Source: TK10-74A sp965263065
GTDB taxonomy: Bacteria; Chloroflexota; Dehalococcoidia; Bin125
Direction of reading: 5' to 3'
Assembly: GCA_965263065.1 (NCBI GenBank)
Contig: CBDHGH010000003.1
Location: forward strand, 1,116,001-1,180,000
Length of the DNA: 64,000 nucleotides
Under the pieces are notes generated by a model that was not told the DNA's origin, did not search any database, and saw nothing but the letters and a program-made list of their open reading frames with translations. The position numbers and the translations under genes were made by a program. This document shows positions 45,278 through 54,260 of this stretch, in pieces; position 1 is the stretch's first letter; each line of letters begins with the position of its first letter.

Positions 45278-46681
45278 ATGACCGACACCGACCTCAACTT
45301 CGCGTCGATACGGCAGTTGGCGGCGCTCGTGCGCGAGAAGCGGATCTCGCCACTGGAGCTGATGGAGCACACGCTGGCGCGCGTCGAGGCACTCAACCCG
45401 CGGCTCAACGCACTCGTGCAGTTGGATGCGGAGACCGCGCGCGCCGAAGCGGCGGCGCAGACGGCGCGGCTCGCCGCCGGCGAGGACCTGGGGCCGCTGG
45501 GCGGCGTGCCCGCCGGGGTCAAGGACCTGGAGAACGCGACGGGGTTCATCACGACACAGGGCTCGCCGCTGCACGCCCACGACGCGCCGGCCGACTTCGA
45601 CGACGTACACATCGAGCGGCTCAAGGCGGCGGGGGCGATCGTCGTCGGGAAGACGAACACGCCCGAGTTCGGCCTGGTGCCCTACACCGACAACGAGGTC
45701 TTCGGGGTGACGCGCAACCCCTGGAACCTGGAGCGCACGCCGGGCGGCTCCAGCGGCGGCTCCTCCGCCGCCCTGGCGTCGGGGATGCTGGCCCTGGCGA
45801 CGGCCTCGGACGGGGGCGGCTCGATCCGGATTCCGGCCTGCTACACGGGGCTGTACGGGCTGAAGCCGTCGTTCGGGCGGGTGCCGATCGCGCCGCGGCG
45901 GCACGACGCCTGGATGGACACGAGCGTCTACGGGCCACTGACGCGGACGGTGGCCGACGCCGCCCTGCTGATGGACGTCATGGCGGGCCCCGACGCGCGC
46001 GACCGCAACACGCTGCCGGCGGAGCCGCGGTCGTACGGGGAGCGGCTGGCGGAGCCGCTGCCGCGGCTGCGGATCGCGTTCAACCGCACGCTGGGCGTCA
46101 CGCGGCTGCAGACCGACGTCGAGCGGGAGGTCGAGGCGGCGGTATCGGTCTTCCGCGAGCTGGGCCACGAGGTGGAGGAGAACCAGGACGCGATCCCGGA
46201 GACGGGCCGCTTCTGGAACGACGTGACCGCCTGGAACAACGTCGCGATGCACTGGCAGGACTACACGACGCGCCACAACGAGTACGGCGAGACGGTCGTG
46301 CAGATCCTCGACCACGGCCTGGGCCTCGACCCGGAGCGGATGGGGCGCTTCATGGAGCTGCGGCAGACGATCACGGCCTGGACGGCGGAGCTGTTCGGGG
46401 ACTACGACCTGCTGCTGACCCCGACCCTGCCGACGGAGGCGTTCGCGGCCTCGGGGCCGGTCCCGCGCACGCTGTACGGCGAGAAGTTCCCCACCATTGC
46501 GCTGACCTACCCCTTCAACTTCAGCGGGCATCCGGCGGCCAGCGTGCCTGCGGGCCTGACCGACGCGGGCCTGCCCTGCGGCTTGCAGATCGTCGGGCCG
46601 CGCTTCCGCGACGACCTGGTGCTGCGGGCCTCGCTGGCCTACGAGGAGGCGCGGCCCTGGGATCGCTGGCCGCGGCTCTGA
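45278..46681 (+). CDS. Amidase-signature family hydrolase
   Basis: A 467-residue amidase-signature enzyme with the Ser-cisSer-Lys triad: Lys in GVPAGVKDLENATG near residue 82, and the Gly/Ser loop GGSSGGSSAALASGMLALAT near residues 157-176 with SDGGGSIRIPACYTGLYGLK. It hydrolyses an amide; relatives include GatA, aryl and acyl-amidases. GatA is unlikely as no gatB/gatC lie nearby and tail motifs differ. ATG 45278 gives the standard N-terminus; the longer frame is antisense to the peptidase. It is 79 bases before pepN on the same strand. Confidence 0.92.
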   Translation: MTDTDLNFASIRQLAALVREKRISPLELMEHTLARVEALNPRLNALVQLDAETARAEAAAQTARLAAGEDLGPLGGVPAGVKDLENATGFITTQGSPLHAHDAPADFDDVHIERLKAAGAIVVGKTNTPEFGLVPYTDNEVFGVTRNPWNLERTPGGSSGGSSAALASGMLALATASDGGGSIRIPACYTGLYGLKPSFGRVPIAPRRHDAWMDTSVYGPLTRTVADAALLMDVMAGPDARDRNTLPAEPRSYGERLAEPLPRLRIAFNRTLGVTRLQTDVEREVEAAVSVFRELGHEVEENQDAIPETGRFWNDVTAWNNVAMHWQDYTTRHNEYGETVVQILDHGLGLDPERMGRFMELRQTITAWTAELFGDYDLLLTPTLPTEAFAASGPVPRTLYGEKFPTIALTYPFNFSGHPAASVPAGLTDAGLPCGLQIVGPRFRDDLVLRASLAYEEARPWDRWPRL

Positions 46682-46760
46682 CGACCGACCGTGGGCGAGA
46701 GCGTCGATATACTCGATGCTCGCCAAGGCACGGGCAGACGACCACCACATTGAGGGCGCG

Positions 46761-49403
46761 ATGATCACTCACGACGACGCTTCCGGTCCGAACGTTCTCA
46801 CGCAGGTCGAGGCCGCCGATCGCGCGGCCCTGATCCACGGGGTCGAGTACGACCTCGCGCTCTCGCTGCGCGCCGGTCGGCCCGACTACGAGGGCGACGT
46901 CACGATCCGCTTTGAGCACCGCGACCCGGCGGCCGGGGTTTTCCTCGACTGCACGGGCGAGGAGATCGTGCGGCTCGACGTCAACGACGCCGACGCGCTG
47001 GAGTCGGAGGGCGTGCGCTGGTCGCGCAACCGGCTGACGTTGCCCGGGTCGCTGCTGCGAGCGGGGAACATCGTGCGGGTGGTGTATCGCAACGCCTACG
47101 ACCACAGCGGCGTGGGGCTGCATCAGTTCCGCGACCCCGAGGACGGCGCCGAGTACCTCTACACGCAGTTCGAGCCGTACGAGGCGCATCGCATGCTGCC
47201 CTGCTTCGACCAGCCCGACATCAAGGCGCGCTACCGGCTGCGGGTGGCGGCGCCGGCCGACTGGTCGGTGGTGTCGAACGCGCCCGAGACGGGCGCCGCG
47301 CCCGCCCCCGGCGCCGACGGCGAGCCGTCGCGCAGGCTGCACGAGTTCGCCCGGACGCAGCTCTTCAGCCCCTACCTGCTGGCGCTGATCGCGGGGCCGT
47401 ACCACGTGTTCACCGACCTCCATGTCAGCGATGGGCATGTCAGCGATGGGCAGGGCGAGACGCCGCTGGGCATCTACTGCCGCAAGTCGCTGGCGGCGCA
47501 CATGGACCCTGAGGAGTTCTTCGAGATCACGAAGCAGGGGCTGACCTTCTTCGCGGAGTTCTTCGACTGGCCCTACCCGTTCGAGAAGTACGACCAACTC
47601 TTCGTGCCCGAGTTCAACTTCGGGGCGATGGAGAACGTCGGCGCGATCACGTTCAGCGAGCGCATGGTCTTCCGCGACCCGCCCACCGACCTGCAGCGCC
47701 TCAACCGGGCGGAGGTCGTGCTGCACGAGATGGCGCACATGTGGTTCGGCGACCTGGTGACGATGCGCTGGTGGAACGACCTCTGGCTCAACGAGAGCTT
47801 CGCGACGTACATGTCGTACCTGGCGATGCAGGAGGCGACGCGCTTCCGCGGCGGGGCCTGGCCGGCCTTCCACGCGCGCATGAAGGCCTGGGCCTACGAG
47901 CAGGACCAGCTGGTCACGACGCACCCGATCTCGGGCGAGGTGCCCGACACCGACGCGACCTTCCTCAACTTCGACGGCATCACCTACGGCAAGGGCGCGT
48001 CGGTGCTGAAGCAACTCGTCGCCGCGATCGGGCGCGAGGGCTTCCGCGACGGCATGCGCCACTACTTCCGCACGCACGCCTGGGGCAACACGACGCTGGC
48101 CCAATTCCTGGCCGCGCTCTCGCACGGGGCGGGCCGCGACCTGGAGGAGTGGTCGCAGCTGTGGCTGGAGCAGGCGGGGCTGAACACGCTGAGCGCCGAG
48201 TGGGAGGCGCCGGATGGGCGCCTGTCGGCGTTCACGGTGGCGCAGGGCGCGCCGCCCGACCACCCGACGCTGCGCCCGCACCGCGTCGAGATCGCCCTCT
48301 TCGACGTCGGCGCCGACGGCGCGCCGGCGCTGCGCACGGCCGTGCCGGCCGATGTCGCCGGCGCGCGCACAGTCATCGAGGAGTTGGTGGGGGCGGCGGC
48401 GCCGTCGGCCGCGTTCCCCAACCACGACGACCACGGCTACGCGAAGATCGCGCTGGACCCGGCGTCGCTGGACTTCGTCCGGGAGCGGCTGGAGCGCTTC
48501 GACGATCCGCTGCTGCGGCTGCAGCTCTGGCAGTCGCTGTGGGAGATGGTGCGGGACCAGCAGTTCCGCTCGACGGAGTGGCTGGCGATGGTGCACGCCA
48601 AGCTGCCGCACGAGCCGGCGCTGGAGCTGGTCGCGACGACGCTGGCGCACGCGCAGCACGTGATCGGCGCCTACGTGCCGGAGTCGCGCCGCCTGACGGA
48701 GGCGCGGGCGCTGTTCGATCTGGCGGCCGAGCAGCTGCCGCGGGTCGCGAGTCAGGACCTGCGGATCACCTGGGCCCGCAACCTGGTGGGCGTGGCGGCG
48801 GAGCCGGCATCGGTGACGGCGGCCTGGCGGCTCGTCGATGAGGGCAGCGGGATCGAGGGCTTTGAGCTGGACCAGGACATGCGCTGGTCGCTCGCGATCC
48901 GGGCCGCGGCGCAGGCGGCGCCCGACGCGGGCGCCCGCCTGGCCGGCGAGCGCGCGCGGGACGGCAGCGACCGCGGGCAGCGGGCGCTCGAGACGGCCGC
49001 GGTGGCGCGCCCGGATGCGGACGTGAAGGCCGAAGCCTGGACCCGCTTCCGCGAGGACCGCGACTCGTCGCTGCACATCGTCCGATCGGCGATGGGCGGC
49101 TTCTGGGCCAACCGCGACTGGTGGCTGGAGAATCCGGCGCTGCTGAGCGAGTACGTCACGCGTTTCTTCGCCGAGATCCGCGGGATCTTCGAGGGCCGCG
49201 ACAAGGACTTCGCGACCAGCTTCTTCCGCCAGCTCTACCCGTCGCAGATCCCGACCGAGGACACGATCAGCCGCACGCGGGCGGTGCTCGACTCGCTGAC
49301 GGAGGGCGAGGTGCTGCTGCGCCGCAGCCTGCGCGAGGCGCTGGACGAGGCGCAGCGGGCGCAGGCCTGCCGGGCCTTCGCGATCTCAAAAGCCAAGAGT
49401 TAA
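46761..49403 (+). CDS. pepN: Aminopeptidase N (M1 family)
   Basis: An 880-residue M1 zinc aminopeptidase. The exopeptidase motif GAMENVGAITF is near residue 288, the zinc motif HEMAHMWFGDL near 321, and the third ligand in NESFATYMSYL near 343. A C-terminal helical domain (about 530-880) follows, as in actinobacterial PepN. ATG 46761 is preceded by GAGGG; an upstream in-frame start adds 15 residues. A 12-base duplication encodes the repeated VSDGHVSDG near residue 225. It removes N-terminal residues from peptides in the cytoplasm. Confidence 0.95.
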   Translation: MITHDDASGPNVLTQVEAADRAALIHGVEYDLALSLRAGRPDYEGDVTIRFEHRDPAAGVFLDCTGEEIVRLDVNDADALESEGVRWSRNRLTLPGSLLRAGNIVRVVYRNAYDHSGVGLHQFRDPEDGAEYLYTQFEPYEAHRMLPCFDQPDIKARYRLRVAAPADWSVVSNAPETGAAPAPGADGEPSRRLHEFARTQLFSPYLLALIAGPYHVFTDLHVSDGHVSDGQGETPLGIYCRKSLAAHMDPEEFFEITKQGLTFFAEFFDWPYPFEKYDQLFVPEFNFGAMENVGAITFSERMVFRDPPTDLQRLNRAEVVLHEMAHMWFGDLVTMRWWNDLWLNESFATYMSYLAMQEATRFRGGAWPAFHARMKAWAYEQDQLVTTHPISGEVPDTDATFLNFDGITYGKGASVLKQLVAAIGREGFRDGMRHYFRTHAWGNTTLAQFLAALSHGAGRDLEEWSQLWLEQAGLNTLSAEWEAPDGRLSAFTVAQGAPPDHPTLRPHRVEIALFDVGADGAPALRTAVPADVAGARTVIEELVGAAAPSAAFPNHDDHGYAKIALDPASLDFVRERLERFDDPLLRLQLWQSLWEMVRDQQFRSTEWLAMVHAKLPHEPALELVATTLAHAQHVIGAYVPESRRLTEARALFDLAAEQLPRVASQDLRITWARNLVGVAAEPASVTAAWRLVDEGSGIEGFELDQDMRWSLAIRAAAQAAPDAGARLAGERARDGSDRGQRALETAAVARPDADVKAEAWTRFREDRDSSLHIVRSAMGGFWANRDWWLENPALLSEYVTRFFAEIRGIFEGRDKDFATSFFRQLYPSQIPTEDTISRTRAVLDSLTEGEVLLRRSLREALDEAQRAQACRAFAISKAKS

Positions 49404-49411
49404 GGACTGAC

Positions 49412-50269
49412 ATGGAACGCTTCGCTGCCATTGATGTCGAAACCGCGAATGAGCGGCTCGAGTCAATCTGCTCGGTCGGACTGGCTCTATTCGAGAACGG
49501 CGAAGTCACTGACGAGTTGTACACAGTCATTGATCCTCACGAAGAGTTCTCCGGGATGAACATCATGATCCACGGTATCCACCCGGAAGATGTGCAGGGA
49601 GCCCCAACCTTTGCGGAGGTACTGCCGAAGCTGATTGAGTTCGTTGGTGATGCACCGGTCATCCATCACACGCATTTCGATCGGACCGCAGTGCGACAGG
49701 CGGCCTCGCGATGGAACATCCAAGCACCCCAATGGGAATGGATCGATTCTGCGAGAGTGACGCGACGAGTGTGGCCAGATCGCCGCAAGCGCGGGTACGG
49801 GCTCATGCCGGTATGCGAGATGATCGGGTACGATTTTGAGCACCACCACGCCTTGGAAGACGCCAAAGCGGCGGGGCACATCATTCTTGCCGCTTTGGAG
49901 AAGGTCGGCACGGATATTCCGCTGACCGCGATGCTCGACATCAATCCGACTGCGAGGAGCCGCGAGCGATTCGCGGGCCAGGCCACCGGTGAAGGGCCCC
50001 TGGACGGCGAAGTCGTCGTGTTCACTGGGACACTGGTCATCCCACGACGGGAGGCCTCGGCCATAGCGCGCGGCTTGGGCTGCACAGTAGCGGACGCTGT
50101 GAATCGAAAAACGACCCTTGTGGTTGTAGGTGATCAGGATCTGAGTAAACTCGCGGGGGCAGAGAGGAGCAGCAAACATCGGCGTGCCGAAGCGTTGATC
50201 GCCGACGGATACGACATCCGTATCCTGTCAGAGGCTGATTTCATCGCCATGCTGCCTGAGAACGGGTAG
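49412..50269 (+). CDS. DEDDh 3'-5' exonuclease with C-terminal BRCT domain
   Basis: A 285-residue protein of the DnaQ/RNase T exonuclease fold plus a BRCT module. Exonuclease I motif is AAIDVETANERL (Asp8, Glu10), motif II is HHTHFDRTAV near 85, and motif III HHALEDAKAAGH (His-x4-Asp) near 145. The BRCT domain (about 198-280) reads VVFTGTLVIPRREASAIARG and LVVVGDQD, like that of NAD-dependent DNA ligase. AAGGA precedes ATG 49412. Sequence from here to about 50400 is less GC-rich than its neighbours, which suggests acquisition. It likely acts in DNA repair or processing. Confidence 0.88.
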   Translation: MERFAAIDVETANERLESICSVGLALFENGEVTDELYTVIDPHEEFSGMNIMIHGIHPEDVQGAPTFAEVLPKLIEFVGDAPVIHHTHFDRTAVRQAASRWNIQAPQWEWIDSARVTRRVWPDRRKRGYGLMPVCEMIGYDFEHHHALEDAKAAGHIILAALEKVGTDIPLTAMLDINPTARSRERFAGQATGEGPLDGEVVVFTGTLVIPRREASAIARGLGCTVADAVNRKTTLVVVGDQDLSKLAGAERSSKHRRAEALIADGYDIRILSEADFIAMLPENG

Positions 50270-50458
50270 CTACCATGCAGATCACCACCTGTTGCAAGTG
50301 TCCGGTCAAAGGCATGACTACCAACTTGGCGCCCTCGTCGACGCTTCGCGGTGTTCAACGCGAGCCAGTCCGCTTGCGCAGCCTAATCCGAGTCACTTAT
50401 TAGCGGTCTCGACATCGGCGGCGCATCAACCGTTGTCGAGGAGCTAGCAGGGCAAGGC

Positions 50459-51226
50459 ATGGATCGCTTTCCCGACCGCGCGTGGGATCCCGGCCGCGCC
50501 GACATCGCGCGGCTGCTGCGCGACGCCGTCGTGACGGACTCCGGCCTGATCCCCTCCGCGTCGAACTACGTCTTCGTGCTGAGCCTGGCCGCCCCCGGCG
50601 ACGCGGACGGCGATCCGGGCCCCGGCGCGGCGGTCTACAAGCCCGCGCGCGGGGAAGCGCCGCTGTGGGACTTCCCGCCCGACATCTACCGCCGCGAGGT
50701 CGCCAGCTACGTCGTCTGCGAGGCGATCGGCTGGCGGCTGGTGCCGCCCACGATCGTGCGCGACGACGGCCTGCCGCACGGCCCGGGCTCGCTGCAAGCC
50801 TTCATCCCCAGCGACTACACGCGCACCTACTTCGAGCTGCGCGACGTGCACGCCGACGCGATGCGCCGCATGGCGACGTTCGACTGGCTGACGAACAACG
50901 CCGACCGCAAGGGCGGCCACGTTTTGCTGGGCGAGGACGGCACGATCTGGGGCATCGACAACGCGCTCTCGTTCCACGTCGAGGACAAGCTGCGCACCGT
51001 GATCTGGGACTACGCCGGCGAGCCGGTGCCCGAGCCCCTGCTGTCCGACGTGGAGGCGTTCCTGCCGCAGCTGCGCCCGGAGTCCGCCCTGTGGGCGTCG
51101 TTGTCGGAGTACCTGGACGCGGCCGAGTGCGCCGCGCTGCGCGGCCGGGCCGAGCAGATCCTGGAGTCGCGCGTCTTCCCGCAGCCGCCCGAGGGGCGCC
51201 GTCCCTACCCCTGGCCGCTGATCTAG
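50459..51226 (+). CDS. SCO1664 family protein (PI3/4-kinase-like fold)
   Basis: A 255-residue protein matching the SCO1664 family seen in Actinobacteria and Chloroflexota. It contains AVYKPARGEAPLWDFPPDIY near residue 60, RREVASYVVCEAIGW, VPPTIVRDDGLPHGPGSLQAF, the kinase-like NNADRKGGHVL near 154, and IDNALSFHVEDKLRTVIWD near 172-190. The N-D-R-K and I-D pattern recalls the catalytic and metal loops of phosphatidylinositol-kinase/HipA folds, so ATP-dependent phosphotransfer is possible, but no activity is known to me. It stands alone, with a convergent inverted repeat downstream. Confidence 0.85.
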   Translation: MDRFPDRAWDPGRADIARLLRDAVVTDSGLIPSASNYVFVLSLAAPGDADGDPGPGAAVYKPARGEAPLWDFPPDIYRREVASYVVCEAIGWRLVPPTIVRDDGLPHGPGSLQAFIPSDYTRTYFELRDVHADAMRRMATFDWLTNNADRKGGHVLLGEDGTIWGIDNALSFHVEDKLRTVIWDYAGEPVPEPLLSDVEAFLPQLRPESALWASLSEYLDAAECAALRGRAEQILESRVFPQPPEGRRPYPWPLI

Positions 51227-51246
51227 GTCGCCCTCTGCTTGGACGC

Positions 51247-51300
51247 CCACAAGGGGCGCCCCGACAGTGTCCCCGCCGTCCGTCGGGGCGACCCTTGTGG
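51247..51300. repeat. Imperfect inverted repeat between convergent genes
   Basis: Arms 51247-51265 and 51282-51300 pair at 18 of 19 positions around a 16-base loop, with CCACAAGGG at one end and CCCTTGTGG at the other. It lies between the SCO1664 and purO stops, where it may end transcription from both sides. Its look recalls dispersed palindromic repeats. Confidence 0.6.
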
Positions 51301-51312
51301 TCGCCCACGAAC

Positions 51313-52080
51313 TCAGACGTCGTGGGCGTTGCGGACGAGGATGCGCCCGGGCCCGCCGTCGAGGGGGATCGTCTTGACAGCCAGGGCGACGCGGTTGCCC
51401 GCGTCGAGGGCGTCCCAGTAGGTCGCGAGCACGTGGCCGACGCCGCCCGCGAGCGGCAGCCAGAGCGGATCGCCGCGGAACGGCGGCAGCGGATCGCCGT
51501 CGCCGGCGTAGGTCGTGATGCCCAGGCCCAGGCCGGGCGGCGGCAGCGCCGGGCGCGTCGTGATGCGGTCCGACTGCGCGGCGTCGGCGTCGGCGGCGCG
51601 CAGGATGCTGATCGCCATCCGTGGGGACACGCCGTGCATGTGGCCGCGCAGGTCGAGCAGACCGCTGATGCGGGGCGTGTAGTTGGGGGCGTCGTCCTCG
51701 CGCTCGCGGGTGGCGAGGGCGTCCTCGAAGCTCCCGCCCGCGGCCAGCCCCTCGACGATCGTGCGCGACTGGTCGCCGTTGGAGACGACGTAGAGGTCGG
51801 GCAGTTCGAGCATCGCCTCGTAGATCACGTTGGTCGGATCGCTGAGCTTGCCGGGGTCGACGGCCTCGGTGCGCATCGACGAACCGTCCACGACGAAGCG
51901 GCGGTTCCGGCTGTTCTCGCTGCGCCCCATGATCCAGTAGACCTGCAGCCAGGCCGCCCCGTCGGCGCTGCGACCGATGACGAGGCCGCGGCCCGGATAG
52001 GGGTTCTCGCGCAGGTGGCGCTGCAGATTGCCCTCGGCCACGGCGGGCAGGCCCGCGTCGGGGATGGGCATGGCGGACAT
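51313..52080 (-). CDS. purO: IMP cyclohydrolase, PurO-like
   Basis: A 255-residue protein resembling the archaeal-type IMP cyclohydrolase PurO, which closes FAICAR to IMP. Features are YPGRGLVIGRSADG near residue 28, VYWIMGRSENSRNRRFVVDG near 47, VVSNGDQS near 97 and YTPRISGLLD near 134. It replaces the N-terminal cyclohydrolase half of PurH. The adjoining upstream gene supplies only the formyltransferase half, and its TGA overlaps this ATG (TGATG), so the two steps are made together. The assignment rests on motif likeness and context. Confidence 0.85.
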   Translation of the reverse strand: MSAMPIPDAGLPAVAEGNLQRHLRENPYPGRGLVIGRSADGAAWLQVYWIMGRSENSRNRRFVVDGSSMRTEAVDPGKLSDPTNVIYEAMLELPDLYVVSNGDQSRTIVEGLAAGGSFEDALATREREDDAPNYTPRISGLLDLRGHMHGVSPRMAISILRAADADAAQSDRITTRPALPPPGLGLGITTYAGDGDPLPPFRGDPLWLPLAGGVGHVLATYWDALDAGNRVALAVKTIPLDGGPGRILVRNAHDV

Positions 52081-53255
52081 CAGTGCCGGAACAATCGCAG
52101 GCCCGAGAGGGCCATGGTCATGCCGTACTCGTCGGCGGCGGCGGTGACGCCCGCGTCGGCGATGCTGCCGCCGGGCTGCAGGACGTAGCGCACGGCGCTG
52201 GCCTGCGCGCGGTCGATGTTGTCGCGGAAGGGCAGGAAGGCGTCGTGACTGAGGACGGTGCGGAAGCCCGTAATCCAGTCGCGGCGTTCGGCGTCGGAGA
52301 GGGGCTCGACGGGGGCGGTGAAGTGGTCGCGGAGGTGGGCGCGCTCGGGCTCGGACAGCTCCGCCCAGGCGATGAACTGCTCGCGGGCGGTGAAGCGCTC
52401 GGGCCGCTTGATGCCGGCGACGAAGGGCAGCGCCAGCACGCGCGGGTGCTGTTGCAGCATCCAGCGGTCGGCCTTGCCGCAGGCGATGCGCGAGCAGTGA
52501 ATGCGCGACTGCTGCCCCGCGCCCAGCCCGATCACCTGACCGTCGGCGGCGAGGCAGACGGAGTTCGACTGCGTGTAGCGCAGCGCGATCGTCGCGACCA
52601 TGAGGTCGCGGACGGCGTCGGGCGGGAAGTCGCGCTCACGGGTGACGACGTTGCCCAGCAGGTCCGGCGTGATGGGCGCGCTGTCGGCGGGCGCCTCCAG
52701 CGTCAGCCCGAAGGCCGAGCGGCGCTCGATGGCGGGCGTCTCGAAGTCGGGGTCGGCCTGGATGACCAGGTAGCGGCCGCCCTTCTTGGCGCGCAGGATC
52801 TCCAGGGCGTCGTCGTCGAAGGCGGGGGCGACGATGCCGTCCGACACCTCGCGCTTGAGCACCTGCGCAAGCGACACGTCGACGCGGTCGCTGACGGCCG
52901 CGACGTCGCCGTAGGAGGAGACGAGGTCGCCGCCGCGGGCGCGCACGTAGGCCGTCGCGACGGGGGAGAGTTCGCGGTCGCCGACCTGGTAGGCCGCGCG
53001 CAGGGCGTCGGAGAGGGGCAGCCCGATGGCGGCCCCGGCGGGGCTGACGTGCTTGAAGCTGGCCCCGGCGGGCTCGCCCAGCGCGGCGCGCAGCTCCCGC
53101 ACGAGTTGCCAGGCGGAGATCGCGTCGAGCAGGTTGATGTAGCCGGGGGCCCCGTTGAGGACGCGGAACGGACCGGGACCGTCCCCATCGACGACGGCGC
53201 GGGCCGGCGTCTGATGCGGGTTCAGGCCGTAGCGCAGCGCGATCTCGCGATCCAT
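52080..53255 (-). CDS. purH: Stand-alone AICAR formyltransferase (PurH C-terminal domain)
   Basis: A 391-residue protein corresponding only to the AICAR transformylase half of PurH. It has LRYGLNPHQTPARAV at the start, the catalytic Lys-His in FKHVSPAGAAIG near residue 67, RYTQSNSVCLAADGQVIGLG near 232, QQSRIHCSRIACGKADRW and DAFLPFRDNID near the end. It transfers formyl from 10-formyl-THF to AICAR. No MGS-like IMP cyclohydrolase domain is fused; the coupled downstream PurO-like gene supplies that step. ATG 53255 gives the domain boundary; longer frames are low complexity. Confidence 0.92.
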   Translation of the reverse strand: MDREIALRYGLNPHQTPARAVVDGDGPGPFRVLNGAPGYINLLDAISAWQLVRELRAALGEPAGASFKHVSPAGAAIGLPLSDALRAAYQVGDRELSPVATAYVRARGGDLVSSYGDVAAVSDRVDVSLAQVLKREVSDGIVAPAFDDDALEILRAKKGGRYLVIQADPDFETPAIERRSAFGLTLEAPADSAPITPDLLGNVVTRERDFPPDAVRDLMVATIALRYTQSNSVCLAADGQVIGLGAGQQSRIHCSRIACGKADRWMLQQHPRVLALPFVAGIKRPERFTAREQFIAWAELSEPERAHLRDHFTAPVEPLSDAERRDWITGFRTVLSHDAFLPFRDNIDRAQASAVRYVLQPGGSIADAGVTAAADEYGMTMALSGLRLFRH

Positions 53256-53338
53256 GCCAGCCGTCCTCCGCGCCGTGGTTCGGGCCGCCGGTCCAGCCGG
53301 CGCCGCCGATCCCTGGGTACCGAGGCGCGGCCCGCCCG

Positions 53339-54214
53339 TCAACCGACGAGGTCGCGCAGCGCCCCGCCGATCTCCGCGTGCCGGAACGCGTAGCCCGACT
53401 CCCGCGCCCGATCGGCGCTCACGCGCTGGCTCGCGGTGAGCACGCCGGCGCGCTCACCGAGCAGCAGCCGCAGCGCGATCGGGGGTGTCGGCATCAGGGC
53501 GGGACGGCGCAGCGCCGCGCCCAGCGCCTTGCCGAAGGCGGCGTTGGTCACCGGCGCCGGCGCGACGCCGTTCAGCGGCCCGTCCAGGCTGGGGCTGTCG
53601 ATGGCGTGCAGGATCAGCCCCACGATGTCGTCGCGGTGGATCCAGGGCATGTACTGCCGCCCGCGACCGATGGGCCCGCCGGCGCCCAGCTTGAACGGCG
53701 GCAGCAGCTTCGCCAGCGCGCCGCCCTCGCGCGCCAGCACGACGCCGGTGCGCAGGGTCACGGTGCGCACTCCGGCCCCCTGCGCGGCCGCCTCCCAATC
53801 GACGCAGAGCCGCGCCAGGAAGTCGTCGCCGGGCGCGCTCGCCTCGGTCAACAGTTCGTCGCCGCGCGATCCGTAGATGCCGACGGCGGAGCCGGCGACG
53901 AGCACGGCCGGCTTCCCGGCCGTGGCCTGGATGGCAGCGACGATCCGCCGGGCCGTGTCGATGCGGCTGTCGCGCAGCTCCCGCTTGCGCCCGGCCGACC
54001 AGCGCTTGTCGGCGACGCCGGCCCCGGCCAGATGCACGACCGCGTCCGCCTCGGCGATCGCGGCCGGGAGATCGTCCCAGGATCGCCAGTCGATGTCGCC
54101 GCCGTGGGCCCTGGGCGCGCGGGTGATGCCGGCCACGTCATCGCCGCGGTCGCGCAGCGCCCCCGCCAGCGCCCCGCCGATCGTCCCGCTCGCGCCCGTC
54201 ACGACCACACGCAT
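53339..54214 (-). CDS. TIGR01777 family NAD(P)-binding epimerase-like protein
   Basis: A 291-residue extended-SDR protein of the YfcH/SulA-like TIGR01777 family. It has the Rossmann motif VVVTGASGTIGGALAGAL (residues 3-20), VHLAGAGVADKRWSAGRK near 63, AGSAVGIYGSRGDELLTEAS near 105, and the C-terminal DUF1731-like part ending RESGYAFRHAEIGGALRDL. Family members bind NADPH; their substrate is generally unknown, though a role in cell division or nucleotide-sugar change has been proposed. ATG 54214 is chosen; the frame upstream is low complexity. It is cytoplasmic. Confidence 0.9.
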   Translation of the reverse strand: MRVVVTGASGTIGGALAGALRDRGDDVAGITRAPRAHGGDIDWRSWDDLPAAIAEADAVVHLAGAGVADKRWSAGRKRELRDSRIDTARRIVAAIQATAGKPAVLVAGSAVGIYGSRGDELLTEASAPGDDFLARLCVDWEAAAQGAGVRTVTLRTGVVLAREGGALAKLLPPFKLGAGGPIGRGRQYMPWIHRDDIVGLILHAIDSPSLDGPLNGVAPAPVTNAAFGKALGAALRRPALMPTPPIALRLLLGERAGVLTASQRVSADRARESGYAFRHAEIGGALRDLVG

Positions 54215-54260
54215 GCGCCCATCCTTTCGCGTTGACTGCCCGGCGCCCCGGCGACGCCGC

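Noticed and set aside
45278..46681. GatA subunit of the amidotransferase
   Set aside because: No gatB or gatC nearby, and the C-terminal part looks like a general amidase.
50270..50458. Short frames in the gap after the exonuclease gene
   Set aside because: No start context, no domain, and no continuity with the flanking genes.
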